Below, piece by piece: positions 21,764 through 32,320 of a DNA stretch of 64,000 bases. The number at the start of each line of letters is the position of its first letter. The first letter of the stretch is position 1. Position numbers and translations under genes: made by a program. Below the pieces are notes generated by a model. That model was not told where the DNA came from, did not search any database, and saw only the letters and a program-made list of their open reading frames with translations. The DNA is from Stenotrophomonas maltophilia (GTDB taxonomy: Bacteria > Pseudomonadota > Gammaproteobacteria > Xanthomonadales > Xanthomonadaceae): NCBI GenBank assembly GCA_900113425.1, contig FOZF01000004.1, positions 186,001-250,000 on the forward strand, given 5' to 3'.

Positions 21764-23395
21764 GTGCAACGACGTGAGTTCCTGGCTTTATCCGGTCTGG
21801 GCATGGCCGGCCTGCTGCTGCCGCACGCGCGGCTGATCGCCGCCGAGCAGCTGCTCGAACCGGGCGACGTGGCCCGCAGGAAGGTGCTGGCCGAGGCCGC
21901 GCTGGCCGCTGCCAAGCGGGCCGGGGCAACCTACTGCGATGTGCGCATCGGCCGCTACCTCAACCAGGCCGTGATCACCCGCGAAGCGCGGGTGCAGAAC
22001 GTCACCAACAGCGAGTCGTCCGGCATCGGCATCCGGGTCATCGTCAACGGTGCATGGGGCTTCGCCGCCACCCGCGAGCAGACCCCCGCCGCGGTCCTGG
22101 CCGCTGTCGGGCAGGCCGCCGCCATCGCACGCGCCAACGCCCCCCTGCAGAGCCGGCCGGTGCAGCTGGCGCCGGTCACCGGCGTCGGCGATGTGAGCTG
22201 GAAGACCCCGATCCGCAGGAACGCGATGGCGGTGCCGATCCAGGACAAGGTCGACCTGCTGCTGAGCCTGAATGCGGCGGCGATGAACGCCGGTGCCGAC
22301 TACATCAATTCCACCCTGTTCCTGGTCAACGAGCAGAAGTACTTCGCCTCCAGCGACGGCTCGTTCATCGACCAGGACATCCATCGCATCTGGCTGCCCT
22401 TCACCGCCACCGCCATCGACAAAGCCACCGGCAAGTTCCGCACCCGCGCCGGTCTGTCCTCGCCGATGGGCATGGGCTATGAGTTCCTCGATGGCGACGC
22501 GCGCGGCAAGGTGCAGCTGCCCGGCGGCATCACCGCCTACCGCGACTCCTACGATCCGGTCGAAGATGCGATCGCGGCGGCGCGGCATGCGCGCGAGAAG
22601 CTGAAGGCGCCGTCGGTGAAGCCCGGCAAGTACGACCTGGTACTGGATCCCTCCAACCTGTTCCTGACCATCCACGAGAACGTCGGCCATCCGCTGGAGC
22701 TGGACCGTGTGCTGGGCTACGAGGCCAACTATGCCGGCACCAGCTTCGCCACCCTGGACAAGCGCGATGCTGGTTTCCGCTGGGGCAGCGACATCGTCAA
22801 CTTCTTCGCCGACAAGACGCAGCCGGGCAGCCTCGGTGCCGTCGGCTATGACGACGAGGGCGTCAAGACGCTGCGCTGGGACCTGGTCCGCGACGGCATC
22901 CTGGTCGATTACCAGGCCACGCGTGATGAGGCGCACATCCTCGGCCGCGATGCGTCGCATGGCTGCAGCTACGCCGATTCCTGGTCCAGCGTGCAGTTCC
23001 AGCGCATGGCCAATGTCTCGCTGGCGCCAGGCAAGCAGCCACTGAGCGTGGACGACATGATCAAGGACGTGGAGAACGGCATCTACATCCATGGCCGTGG
23101 TTCCTACTCCATCGACCAGCAGCGCTACAACGCGCAGTTCGGCGGCCAGCTGTACTACCAGATCAAGGACGGAAAGATCGCCGGCATGGTCGAGGACGCG
23201 GCCTACCAGATCCGCACGCCGGAGTTCTGGAACGCCTGTACGGCCATCTGCGACGAACGCGACTTCCGGCTTGGCGGCTCGTTCTTCGACGGCAAGGGCC
23301 AGCCGGGCCAGGTCTCGGCGGTGTCGCACGGTTCGTCCACCACCCGCTTCAACGGCATCAACATCATCAACACCGCGCGCAGTCTCGGCGCTTGA
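21764..23395 (+). CDS. TldD-family metalloprotease with Tat-like signal (copy 1)
   Basis: TldD/PmbA-family peptidase of 543 residues. The zinc motif HExxxH is present as HENVGH (His304, Glu305, His309). In E. coli the TldD/TldE heterodimer matures microcin B17 and degrades unfolded peptides in the cytoplasm. This copy instead starts with QRREFLALSGLGMAGLLLPH, a twin-arginine motif followed by a hydrophobic stretch, suggesting Tat export or membrane attachment. The start is taken as GTG at 21764 with a purine-rich AGAGAGAG ribosome site; a GTG 15 bp upstream is less well placed. It is the first gene of a long operon and is closely similar to the next gene. Confidence 0.88.
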   Translation: MQRREFLALSGLGMAGLLLPHARLIAAEQLLEPGDVARRKVLAEAALAAAKRAGATYCDVRIGRYLNQAVITREARVQNVTNSESSGIGIRVIVNGAWGFAATREQTPAAVLAAVGQAAAIARANAPLQSRPVQLAPVTGVGDVSWKTPIRRNAMAVPIQDKVDLLLSLNAAAMNAGADYINSTLFLVNEQKYFASSDGSFIDQDIHRIWLPFTATAIDKATGKFRTRAGLSSPMGMGYEFLDGDARGKVQLPGGITAYRDSYDPVEDAIAAARHAREKLKAPSVKPGKYDLVLDPSNLFLTIHENVGHPLELDRVLGYEANYAGTSFATLDKRDAGFRWGSDIVNFFADKTQPGSLGAVGYDDEGVKTLRWDLVRDGILVDYQATRDEAHILGRDASHGCSYADSWSSVQFQRMANVSLAPGKQPLSVDDMIKDVENGIYIHGRGSYSIDQQRYNAQFGGQLYYQIKDGKIAGMVEDAAYQIRTPEFWNACTAICDERDFRLGGSFFDGKGQPGQVSAVSHGSSTTRFNGINIINTARSLGA

Positions 23396-23423
23396 GCCAC
23401 CCCATCCTTCATGGAGAGCAGCC

Positions 23424-25058
23424 TTGCACAGACGTGACTTCCTGGCCCTGACCGGGCTTACCGCGGGCGGCCTGATCGTGCCGTCCTTCTTCGGCAAGGT
23501 GATCGCCGCCGAGCAGCTGCAGTCCAGCCTTGACCCCGCGCTGAAGAAGCGCCTGGCCGACGCCGCCCTGCAGGCCGCCCGCAGTGCCGGCGCCACCTAC
23601 TGCGACGTGCGCATCGGCCGCTATCTGCGGCAGTTCGTGATCACCCGCGAGGACAAGGTGCAGAACGTGGTGAACACCGAGTCCACCGGTGTGGGCATCC
23701 GCGTGATCGTCAACGGCGCCTGGGGCTTTGCCGCCACCAACGCATTGGGCACCGCCGATGTGGCCAGGGCCGCCCAGCAGGCTGCGGCCATCGCCAAGGC
23801 CAACGCCGGCGTGCAGAGCGCGCCGGTGCAGCTGGCCAGCACGCCCGGCGTGGGCGAGGTCAGCTGGCGGACGCCGATCCGCAAGAATGCGATGGAGGTC
23901 CCGATCAAGGAGAAGGTCGACCTGCTGCTGGACGTCAATGCCGCAGCGATCGGCGCCGGTGCCAGCTTCGTCAATTCGATGCTGTTCCTGGTCAATGAAC
24001 AGAAGTACTTCGCGTCCACCGATGGCTCCTACATCGACCAGGACGTGCACCGCATCTGGGCACCGATGACCGTCACCGCCATCGACAAGACCAGCGGCAA
24101 GTTCCGCACCCGCGAAGGCCTGTCTGCGCCGATGGGCCTGGGCTACGAATACCTGGACGGCGCTGCCGCCGGCAAGGTCGTCAGCCCCAACGGCGTGGTC
24201 AACTACAGCTCCTCCTACGACATGAAGGAGGACGCCATCGCGGCCGCCAAGCAGGCGCAGGAGAAGCTGAAGGCGCCGTCGGTGAAGCCGGGCAAGTACG
24301 ACCTGGTGCTGGACCCGTCGCATACCTGGCTGACCATCCACGAGTCGATCGGCCATCCGCTGGAGCTGGACCGCGTGCTCGGCTACGAGGCCAACTACGC
24401 CGGCACCAGCTTCGCCACCCTGGACAAGCGCGAGCAGCGCTTCCAGTACGGCAGCGAGCTGGTGAACGTGTTCGCCGACAAGACCCAGCCGGGCAGCCTC
24501 GGCGCGGTCGCGTACGACGATGAAGGCGTGAAGTGCAAGCGCTGGGACCTGATCAGCAACGGCAAGCTGGTCGACTACCAGACCATCCGTGACCAGGCCC
24601 ACATCCTCGGCAAGACCGAGTCCGATGGCTGCTGCTATGCCGACTCGTGGTCCAGCGTGCAGTTCCAGCGCATGGCCAACGTGTCGATGGCACCGGGAAA
24701 GACGCCGCTGAGCGTACCGGACCTGATCAAGGACGTGGAGAACGGCATCTACATCATCGGCGACGGTTCGTTCTCGATCGACCAGCAGCGCTACAACGCC
24801 CAGTTCGGCGGCCAGCTGTTCTACGAGATCAAGAACGGCCAGATCACCCGCATGCTGGAGGACGTGGCCTACCAGATCCGCACGCCGGAGTTCTGGAACG
24901 CCTGCACCGCCGTGGCCGACGAACGCGATTACCGCCTGGGCGGCTCGTTCTTCGACGGCAAGGGCCAGCCGGGCCAGGTCTCGGCGGTTTCGCACGGCTC
25001 GTCGACCGCACGCTTCAACGGCATCAACGTCATCAACACCGCACGCAGCCTCGGCTGA
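23424..25058 (+). CDS. TldD-family metalloprotease with Tat-like signal (copy 2)
   Basis: Tandem paralogue of the preceding gene, 544 residues and very similar along its whole length, including long identical blocks around GGQL and QIRTPEFWNACTA. The zinc site is intact: HESIGH with His306, Glu307 and His311. The N-terminus HRRDFLALTGLTAGGLIVPS is again twin-arginine-like. The start is a TTG at 23424, chosen because it follows GGAGAGC at the right distance and aligns with copy 1; an ATG start is not available near by. Twenty-eight base pairs separate it from copy 1. Retention of both zinc sites suggests two active proteases, or alternative partners for the TldE-like protein encoded next. Confidence 0.87.
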   Translation: MHRRDFLALTGLTAGGLIVPSFFGKVIAAEQLQSSLDPALKKRLADAALQAARSAGATYCDVRIGRYLRQFVITREDKVQNVVNTESTGVGIRVIVNGAWGFAATNALGTADVARAAQQAAAIAKANAGVQSAPVQLASTPGVGEVSWRTPIRKNAMEVPIKEKVDLLLDVNAAAIGAGASFVNSMLFLVNEQKYFASTDGSYIDQDVHRIWAPMTVTAIDKTSGKFRTREGLSAPMGLGYEYLDGAAAGKVVSPNGVVNYSSSYDMKEDAIAAAKQAQEKLKAPSVKPGKYDLVLDPSHTWLTIHESIGHPLELDRVLGYEANYAGTSFATLDKREQRFQYGSELVNVFADKTQPGSLGAVAYDDEGVKCKRWDLISNGKLVDYQTIRDQAHILGKTESDGCCYADSWSSVQFQRMANVSMAPGKTPLSVPDLIKDVENGIYIIGDGSFSIDQQRYNAQFGGQLFYEIKNGQITRMLEDVAYQIRTPEFWNACTAVADERDYRLGGSFFDGKGQPGQVSAVSHGSSTARFNGINVINTARSLG

Positions 25059-25079
25059 CCGGTCAGGAGCCCTTACACC

Positions 25080-26414
25080 ATGAGTATCTTCACCGAAGCC
25101 CAGGCCAAGGCCATCCTCGACAAGGTCATCGCCCTGTCCAAGGCCGATGAATGCACCGCTGTGCTGGCGGGATCGATCGCCGGCAACATCCGTTTCGCCC
25201 TGAACAACGTCTCCACCAGCGGCATCGTGGACAACACCGAACTGGCCGTTACCGTGGCCTTCGGCAAGCGCGTGGGCACCGCCTCGATCAACGAGTTCGA
25301 CGACGCCGCACTGGAACGCGTGGTGCGCCGCGCCGAGGATCTGGCCCGCCTGGCACCGGAGAACCCGGAGTTCATGCCCGCCATCGGCAAGCAGACCTAC
25401 CGGCCGAGCCCGACCTTCAGCGAGTCCACCGCCGCCATCGATCCGGCGTTCCGCGCCAAGGTGGCCGCCGATTCGATCGCGCCCTGCCGTGGCAACGGAC
25501 TGATTGCCGCCGGCTTCCTTGAAGATGGCCAGGGCTTCTACGCCACTGCCAACAGCAACGGCAACTTCGGTTACCAGCGCACCACCAACTTCGACTACAC
25601 CTGCACCGTGCGTACCGAAGACGGCCGCGGATCGGGCTGGGTCGGCCGCAACCTGAAGGACGCGGCGGACTTCAAGGCCGACCAGGATGTCCGCATCGCC
25701 ATGCGCAAGGCCACCGAATCGGCCGAAGCCAAGGCGCTGGAGCCGGGCAAGTACACGGTCATCCTGGAGCCGGCCGCGGCCGCAGGCCTGATCAGCTTCA
25801 TGATGAATTTCTTCAGTGCGCGCTCGGCCGACGAAGGCCGCAGCTTCCTGTCGAAGAAGGGCGGCGGCAACAAGCTCGGTGAGCAGGTCTACGACCCACG
25901 CGTGAACATGTATGCCGATCCGTGGCACCCGGAAGCGCCGGTGCTGCCGTGGGACAACGAGGGCATGCCGCGCGAGCGCCTGGCCATCATCGAGAACGGC
26001 AAGGTGGCCAACCTGGACTACTCGCGCTTCTGGGCGCAGAAGCAGGGCAAGACCGCCAAGGCCACGCCGGGCAACCTGCTGATGAGCGGCGGCGAGAAGA
26101 GCACGGCCGAGCTCGTGCGTGGCACCCAGAAGGGCATCCTGGTCACCCGCACCTGGTACATCCGCATGGTCGATCCGCAGACCGTGCTGCTGACCGGCCT
26201 GACCCGTGACGGCACCTTCTACATCGAGAACGGCCAGATCAAGCACCCGGTGAAGAACTTCCGCTTCAACGAATCGCCGGTGATCATGCTCAACAACATC
26301 GAAGAGCTGGGCAAGCCGGTGCGCGTGGCCGGCGATGAGTCGAGCTTCGTGATGATGATCCCGCCGATGAAGCTGCGCGATTTCACCTTCACCTCGCTGT
26401 CCGACGCCGTCTGA
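25080..26414 (+). CDS. TldE/PmbA-like protein
   Basis: TldD/PmbA-family protein of 444 residues without the HExxxH motif, so the non-catalytic TldE-type partner. The N-terminal half has the family strand MSIFTEAQAKAILDKVIALS and the C-terminal half contains NLLMSGGEKSTAELV, near the segment that in TldE lines the shared proteolytic chamber. Unlike the two TldD copies it has no signal peptide, which raises a location problem if the TldD proteins are exported. It follows copy 2 by 21 bp with a GGAG ribosome site, and its stop overlaps the next start (TGATG). Confidence 0.88.
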   Translation: MSIFTEAQAKAILDKVIALSKADECTAVLAGSIAGNIRFALNNVSTSGIVDNTELAVTVAFGKRVGTASINEFDDAALERVVRRAEDLARLAPENPEFMPAIGKQTYRPSPTFSESTAAIDPAFRAKVAADSIAPCRGNGLIAAGFLEDGQGFYATANSNGNFGYQRTTNFDYTCTVRTEDGRGSGWVGRNLKDAADFKADQDVRIAMRKATESAEAKALEPGKYTVILEPAAAAGLISFMMNFFSARSADEGRSFLSKKGGGNKLGEQVYDPRVNMYADPWHPEAPVLPWDNEGMPRERLAIIENGKVANLDYSRFWAQKQGKTAKATPGNLLMSGGEKSTAELVRGTQKGILVTRTWYIRMVDPQTVLLTGLTRDGTFYIENGQIKHPVKNFRFNESPVIMLNNIEELGKPVRVAGDESSFVMMIPPMKLRDFTFTSLSDAV

Positions 26415-27121
26415 TGGATCGCCGGGCCTGCCTGCGCTGGTTGGCTGCTGCCGCTTCGGCGGCCGCGCTTCCGGCCTGGGCACAGGCAGGCCCGCGCAGT
26501 TCGCGCTACGACTTCTGGTTCACCCGCCTGCAGTACGACTCGGGCGACTGGGACGTGGACGCGCGCATGCCGTCCAACCTGATCACTTCGCTGATCGACT
26601 ACACCTCGCTGCGCGTGGACCCGCAGGAACACGTGGTGGCACTGGCCGACCCACGCATGCTGGAAGCCCCCTTCTGCTACCTGGCCGGGCACACGCTGGT
26701 GGAGTTCAACGCGGCCGAGCGGCAGAACTTCGTGCGCTACGTGCGCAACGGAGGCTTCGTCTTCGTCGATGACTGCAACCATGACATCGATGGCCTGTTC
26801 GCAACCTCGTTCGAGGCGCAGATGGGCCGCCTGTTCGGGCCCAGGGCGCTGCAGAAGCTGCCCAACAGCCACGCGCTGTACCGCAGCTTCTTCCACTTCC
26901 CCGATGGACCGCCGGCCACCAGCTTCGAGCTGAACGGCTGGGGCGACGATCTGGTGCACGACTATCTGAAGGGCATCGAGGTCGATGGCCGCCTGGGCGT
27001 GCTCTACAGCAACAAGGATTATGGCTGCGAGTGGGATTACGACTGGCGCAACAAGCGCTTCCTGGCCGAGGACAACACGCGCTTCGGCGTCAACATCGTG
27101 ATGTACGCATTGAACAATTGA
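26414..27121 (+). CDS. DUF4159 family exported protein
   Basis: A 235-residue DUF4159 protein. The signal region MDRRACLRWLAAAASAAALP ends in AWAQA and contains Arg-Arg, so Tat or Sec export is possible. The mature part has the DUF4159 pattern: FTRLQYDSGDWDVD, then an E/F-rich NGGFVFVDDCNHDID and a C-terminal YDWRNKRFLAEDNTRFGVNI. DUF4159 has no assigned activity; in Alphaproteobacteria it occurs fused to BatA-like membrane segments, and here those are encoded separately three genes on. Start and stop overlap the TldE-like gene by 1 bp. Confidence 0.85.
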   Translation: MDRRACLRWLAAAASAAALPAWAQAGPRSSRYDFWFTRLQYDSGDWDVDARMPSNLITSLIDYTSLRVDPQEHVVALADPRMLEAPFCYLAGHTLVEFNAAERQNFVRYVRNGGFVFVDDCNHDIDGLFATSFEAQMGRLFGPRALQKLPNSHALYRSFFHFPDGPPATSFELNGWGDDLVHDYLKGIEVDGRLGVLYSNKDYGCEWDYDWRNKRFLAEDNTRFGVNIVMYALNN

Positions 27122-27134
27122 GTGAGAGCCCCCC

Positions 27135-28118
<984 letters not shown>

Positions 28119-28125
28119 TCCACGC

Positions 28126-29019
28126 GTGAGTGCTGGCACGCTGGTCCTGCCTCCCGAACTGCGAGCGCGCCTGCGCGCACTGCGGTTGCGGCCACGTCTG
28201 GCCAGCGGCGCGAGCGGCATCGGCCAGCACGCGAGCCGCAGTCGTGGCGCCGGCCTGGAATTCGCCCAGTACCGCGCCTACGAACCCGGCGATGAACTGC
28301 GCCAGATCGACTGGAAACTGTACGCGCGCTCGGACCGCTTCTTCGTGCGCGAGTCGGAGCGCGAAAGCCCCATCACGGTATGGCTGCTGCTCGATGCCAC
28401 CGCATCGGCCGGCCAGTCCGACCGTGCCGCGCCGGCACGCAGCCGCCTGGATCACATGCGCATGCTGGCCGCCTGTGTCGTCGAGCTGGCACTGCAGCAG
28501 GGCGATCATTTCGGCCTGCTGACCATCACCGGCGACGGCCTGCAGCTGGTACCCGCAGCGCAGGGCGCACGCCAGCGCGACCGCGTGCACCTGCAACTGC
28601 ATGCCCTGCAGGCACGAGGCGGCTGGCCCGCCCGTGACACGCTGCGCCCGCTGTGGGAGCGCGTTCGCCCGGGCGACCTGCTGCTGGCCATCGGCGATGG
28701 CTTTGATGACGCCGGCATCGTGCTGCTGGAGCAGCTGGCAAGCGCGCGCCGCGAGGTACTGCTGCTGCAGGTGCTGACCGCCGACGAGCGCGACTTCCCG
28801 TTCGATGCCGGCCATCGGTTCCGCGACCCTGAAACCGGCGAGGAACTGCTCGGCGATGGCGCGGCGATCCGCGCCGACTACCTGCAGCGTTTCACTGCTG
28901 CACACACGGCACTGCACCTGCGGCTGCAGGCCAGCGGCATCGCCAGTGCCACCGGCTGGCTCGATCAACCGGTGGACCAGCCACTGCAGGGGCTGTTCGG
29001 CCGCCGGGGTGGCGCGTGA
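28126..29019 (+). CDS. DUF58 domain protein
   Basis: DUF58 (YeaD2-like) protein, 297 residues. The signature YEPGDELRQIDWKLYARSDRFF is at residues 52-73, followed by a von Willebrand A-like core with WLLLDATAS and DLLLAIGDGFDDAG, which has the shape of a MIDAS-like site but lacks a classical DxSxS. In the MoxR context it is the putative co-factor for the ATPase. Start: GTG at 28126, 8 bp after the MoxR stop; a longer frame from upstream overlaps MoxR and is not used. Its stop overlaps the next start by 4 bp. Confidence 0.88.
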   Translation: MSAGTLVLPPELRARLRALRLRPRLASGASGIGQHASRSRGAGLEFAQYRAYEPGDELRQIDWKLYARSDRFFVRESERESPITVWLLLDATASAGQSDRAAPARSRLDHMRMLAACVVELALQQGDHFGLLTITGDGLQLVPAAQGARQRDRVHLQLHALQARGGWPARDTLRPLWERVRPGDLLLAIGDGFDDAGIVLLEQLASARREVLLLQVLTADERDFPFDAGHRFRDPETGEELLGDGAAIRADYLQRFTAAHTALHLRLQASGIASATGWLDQPVDQPLQGLFGRRGGA

Positions 29020-30143
29020 GCCTGCTGTTTCCGCTGGGGCTGGCCGCACTGGCAGCGTGGCTGCTGCCGCTGCTGATCCATCTCGCGCGTCGCCATCCCT
29101 ACACGCCGCTGGACTTCGCCGCGCTGCGCTGGCTGCGTGCACGGGTCCGCCCGCGCCAGCGCGTCCGCTTCGATGACTGGCCGCTGCTGCTGGTGCGGTT
29201 GCTGCTGCTCGCCGCACTGGCCGTGCTGCTGGCGCGGCCGGCATTGACCGGACCGGCGCCGGCTGCCGGCGCATGGACGGTCGTCGCACCCGGTCTGGAT
29301 GCGACCGCGCTGCACGCCGGCGCTCCTGCCGACGGCGACAACTGGCGCTGGCTTGCGCCCGGATTCCCCGCCATCGACCAGCCACCACCCGCCACGGATG
29401 TGGCCCTGCCCAGCCTGCTGCGCGAACTGGATGCGCAGCTGCCGGCCGGCACCGCGCTGACCGTACACGTGCCCGATCCGCTGCCCGGCCTCGACGGCAT
29501 GCGCCTGCAGCTCTCGCGGGCGGTGCAATGGCAGACACATCCCGGTGCGACCGCTGCAACGGCTGCGGCCCCCTCGCTACCACGCCTGCGCATGCACGCT
29601 GATGCCCCGGCCGCGGCACAGCGCTGGCTGGCTGCGCTGCAGCGCGCATGGGGCACCCGATCACCCGCGCCCGCCTTGCCTGCGGATGCGCTGCCTGCTC
29701 CGGGCGAAGTCGGTGTCTGGAGCCGCGCCGATGCGCTCCCGGCTCACTGGCAGGCATGGTTGCGGGACGGTGGCAGCGTGCTGACCGCCGCCCGGCCGGC
29801 AGCGGATGCACGCGCGCTGCTGCGCGACGCCGAAGGCGCGACGCTGCTGTGGCAGCAGCGGGTTGGCCACGGCCGCCTGCTGTTCCTGCCCGGCGAATGG
29901 AACGCCGCAGGCAATGCCGCGCTGCGCGATGCCCGCCTGCCGCACACCCTGCTGCAGGCGCTGCGACCCGCGCCGCCACCGCGCTCAGGCGATGCGCAGG
30001 ATCACGCACCGCGCCAGGTCGCCCTGCCGGCTGCCACGCCAGCCGTGCGTGAGCCCACCGCCTGGCTGCTGCTGGCCATCGTGCTGTTGTTCGCACTGGA
30101 GCGCTGGATGGCCAGCAGCGCGCGGCGGAGGCTGCCCGCATGA
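29016..30143 (+). CDS. BatA-like N-terminal membrane protein
   Basis: A 375-residue inner-membrane protein. The N-terminus has the BatA_N pattern: a membrane segment LLFPLGLAALAAWLLPLLIHL, then RRHPYTPLDFAALRWLRAR, then a second membrane segment (about residues 56-74). A periplasmic region follows and a last membrane segment ends the protein (about residues 347-362). It overlaps DUF58 and the next gene by 4 bp each, so these are translationally coupled. The function is unknown beyond membership of MoxR systems. Confidence 0.85.
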   Translation: MSLLFPLGLAALAAWLLPLLIHLARRHPYTPLDFAALRWLRARVRPRQRVRFDDWPLLLVRLLLLAALAVLLARPALTGPAPAAGAWTVVAPGLDATALHAGAPADGDNWRWLAPGFPAIDQPPPATDVALPSLLRELDAQLPAGTALTVHVPDPLPGLDGMRLQLSRAVQWQTHPGATAATAAAPSLPRLRMHADAPAAAQRWLAALQRAWGTRSPAPALPADALPAPGEVGVWSRADALPAHWQAWLRDGGSVLTAARPAADARALLRDAEGATLLWQQRVGHGRLLFLPGEWNAAGNAALRDARLPHTLLQALRPAPPPRSGDAQDHAPRQVALPAATPAVREPTAWLLLAIVLLFALERWMASSARRRLPA

Positions 30144-32320
30144 CGATGCTGCAACGCGCCTGGCGGCGCGCACGGCGCCGTAGCGGCGCCATCACTCTGC
30201 TGCTGGGACTGCCGTGGGCGCTGGCCGCGACCATACTGGCACTGCGCCTGGGCGGTTTCGATATCGCCTGCATCGTTGCTACGGCTGCTCTGCTCGCCTG
30301 CACGGTGCTGGCCACGGTCCGTGCCCGCCGCTTGGACCGCCACTGGGTGCAGCGTCGGCTTGACGGCAGCGGGGCCAGCGAAGACAGCGCCGACCTGCTG
30401 TTCGCCGATCCTGCCGCACTCAATCCCCTGCAGCAGCGCCAGCGCGCACACGTGCAGGCCGCGCTCGAACGCGCCATGCCGGAACTGCGTCCGCGCTGGC
30501 CGCGCGGCGCGTTGCTGCTGTGCTGGGTCGGGGGGATCGCCGTCGCACTGCTCGCGCTGGGCTGGCCACGGTCCGGTCCGTCCACGCCGGGAGTGTCCTC
30601 GTCGCGCTCCGCTGCCCCGGCCGCTGCGGGCCCGTTGCAGCTGCAGTCCACCCGCCTGCGCATCGATGCGCCGGCCTATACGGGTCAACCAGCCCGCACC
30701 CAGAATGCACTCGATGCCAAGGTCGCCGCTGACAGCCGCCTGTCCTGGTCGCTGCGCTTCGATCGTGCGCCCCGCAGCGCATGGCTGCAGTTCCACGATG
30801 GCCGGCGCGTGCCGCTGAGCGAGCGCGACGGCCACTGGCAGGCACAGGATGTGGCCCGTGCACCGGTGCTGTACCGCGTGGTCAGCGAACCGGCACTGGC
30901 CACGACACGCCTGTACCGCCTGGACGTGGTGGCGGACCGCGCCCCGACCGTACGCGTGCTGGAGCCCGCTGCCAGCCTGGTACTGGGCACGCCCGGGCAG
31001 CGCCAGTGGGCACTGCGCTTCGAGACCAGCGACGATCACGGCGTGGCCGCGCAGGCTCGCCTGTCGATCACCCTCACCCAGGGCAGCGGCGAGAACATCA
31101 CCTTCGTCCAGCGCAGCGTGACGCTCACCGGCAGTGGCGAAGCAACGGCGCGACGGTTCGCTCACACGCTGGATCTGGGCGCACTGGGTGCGCAGCCCGG
31201 CAACGATGTGATCGCCCAGCTGGAGGTGCGCGACAACCATGCCCCGACACCCCAGACCGGCCGCAGCAGCAGCGTGATCCTGCGCCTGCCCAGCAGCGAG
31301 GCGGTGCTGGGCGCCGAGCTGGAAGGCCGCATCAAGAAGACCCTGCCTGCCTACTTCCGCAGCCAACGGCAGATCATCCTCGATGCGGAGGCGCTGATCC
31401 GCCAGCGGCGCAGCCTGGCCGCCGATGACTTCGTCAAGCGCAGCGACGCCATCGGCGTCGACCAGCGCATCCTGCGCCTGCGCTACGGCCAGTTCCTTGG
31501 CGAAGAGAGCGAAGGCGCACCGAAGCCGCCGCCGACCAGCGACCTGCCGACCAGTGACACCCCCACCGCAGACGACCACGACGACGATCACGACCATGAT
31601 CACGACCACGCGGCGCAGCCGCAGGCCGGCGACCACGATGCGCATGGTCACGACCACGGCGGCAACGCAGGCAACGCCGATACGCCACCGGTGTTCGGCA
31701 GCGCCACGGACGTGCTGACCGAGTATGGCCACACGCACGACCACGCCGAGGCGGCGACCCTGCTCGATCCGCAGACCCGCGCGACGTTGAAGGCGGCACT
31801 CGACCAGATGTGGGCCTCCGAAGGCGAGCTGCGCCAGGGGCGCCCGGAGCAGGCGCTGCCGTACGCCTACAAGGCACTGGGATTCATCAAGCAGGTCCAG
31901 CAGGCCGAACGCATCTACCTGGCCCGCGTCGGCCCGGAACTACCGCCCATCGATGAGGGCCGGCGCCTGGGCGGTGACCGCGCCGGGCTGGCCAGCCGAC
32001 AGCTGCCACTGACGGCACGCACGGCACCGGACCCGGCCATCGTCGAGGCCTGGCAGCGACTGGGCGACGGCGACGGCACGCCGGATCTGGACGCGCTGGC
32101 GGGCTGGCAGCAGCGCAATGCGGCCTACCTGCCCGACGCGCTCGACCTGGCGGCCGCCATCGAACAGCTGCGCATCGAGCCAGGCTGTGCCGACTGCCGG
32201 CAGCGCCTGCGGGCGCAGCTGTGGAGGGCGCTGCAGCGCCCCGTGCCGCAGGCCACACGCCGCAGCGCGGCCGATGCAATGGGGCAGCGATATCTGGATG
32301 CACTGGAGGCGCAGCCATGA
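30140..32320 (+). CDS. DUF4175-like membrane protein with His/Asp-rich stretch
   Basis: A 726-residue membrane protein. Three hydrophobic segments are near residues 16-38, 42-60 and 129-147; a long soluble, mostly beta, region follows and then helical segments. It resembles DUF4175/TIGR02302 proteins encoded next to MoxR systems. Residues 478-509 are extremely rich in His and Asp (alternating HD and DH steps), with more histidines near 530-536, suggesting metal binding. A CxxC (GCADCRQR) is near residue 682. Start overlaps the BatA-like gene and the stop overlaps the next ATG. Confidence 0.75.
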   Translation: MTMLQRAWRRARRRSGAITLLLGLPWALAATILALRLGGFDIACIVATAALLACTVLATVRARRLDRHWVQRRLDGSGASEDSADLLFADPAALNPLQQRQRAHVQAALERAMPELRPRWPRGALLLCWVGGIAVALLALGWPRSGPSTPGVSSSRSAAPAAAGPLQLQSTRLRIDAPAYTGQPARTQNALDAKVAADSRLSWSLRFDRAPRSAWLQFHDGRRVPLSERDGHWQAQDVARAPVLYRVVSEPALATTRLYRLDVVADRAPTVRVLEPAASLVLGTPGQRQWALRFETSDDHGVAAQARLSITLTQGSGENITFVQRSVTLTGSGEATARRFAHTLDLGALGAQPGNDVIAQLEVRDNHAPTPQTGRSSSVILRLPSSEAVLGAELEGRIKKTLPAYFRSQRQIILDAEALIRQRRSLAADDFVKRSDAIGVDQRILRLRYGQFLGEESEGAPKPPPTSDLPTSDTPTADDHDDDHDHDHDHAAQPQAGDHDAHGHDHGGNAGNADTPPVFGSATDVLTEYGHTHDHAEAATLLDPQTRATLKAALDQMWASEGELRQGRPEQALPYAYKALGFIKQVQQAERIYLARVGPELPPIDEGRRLGGDRAGLASRQLPLTARTAPDPAIVEAWQRLGDGDGTPDLDALAGWQQRNAAYLPDALDLAAAIEQLRIEPGCADCRQRLRAQLWRALQRPVPQATRRSAADAMGQRYLDALEAQP

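Noticed and set aside
21429..21915. Short open frames within the mosaic repeat
   Set aside because: They are read from both arms of the inverted repeat, lack ribosome sites and have no family likeness.
23409..26483. 1024-codon open frame antisense to the TldD/TldE genes
   Set aside because: Translation is His/Ala/Gly/Val-rich and unlike any protein; the plus-strand genes are clear TldD and TldE homologues.
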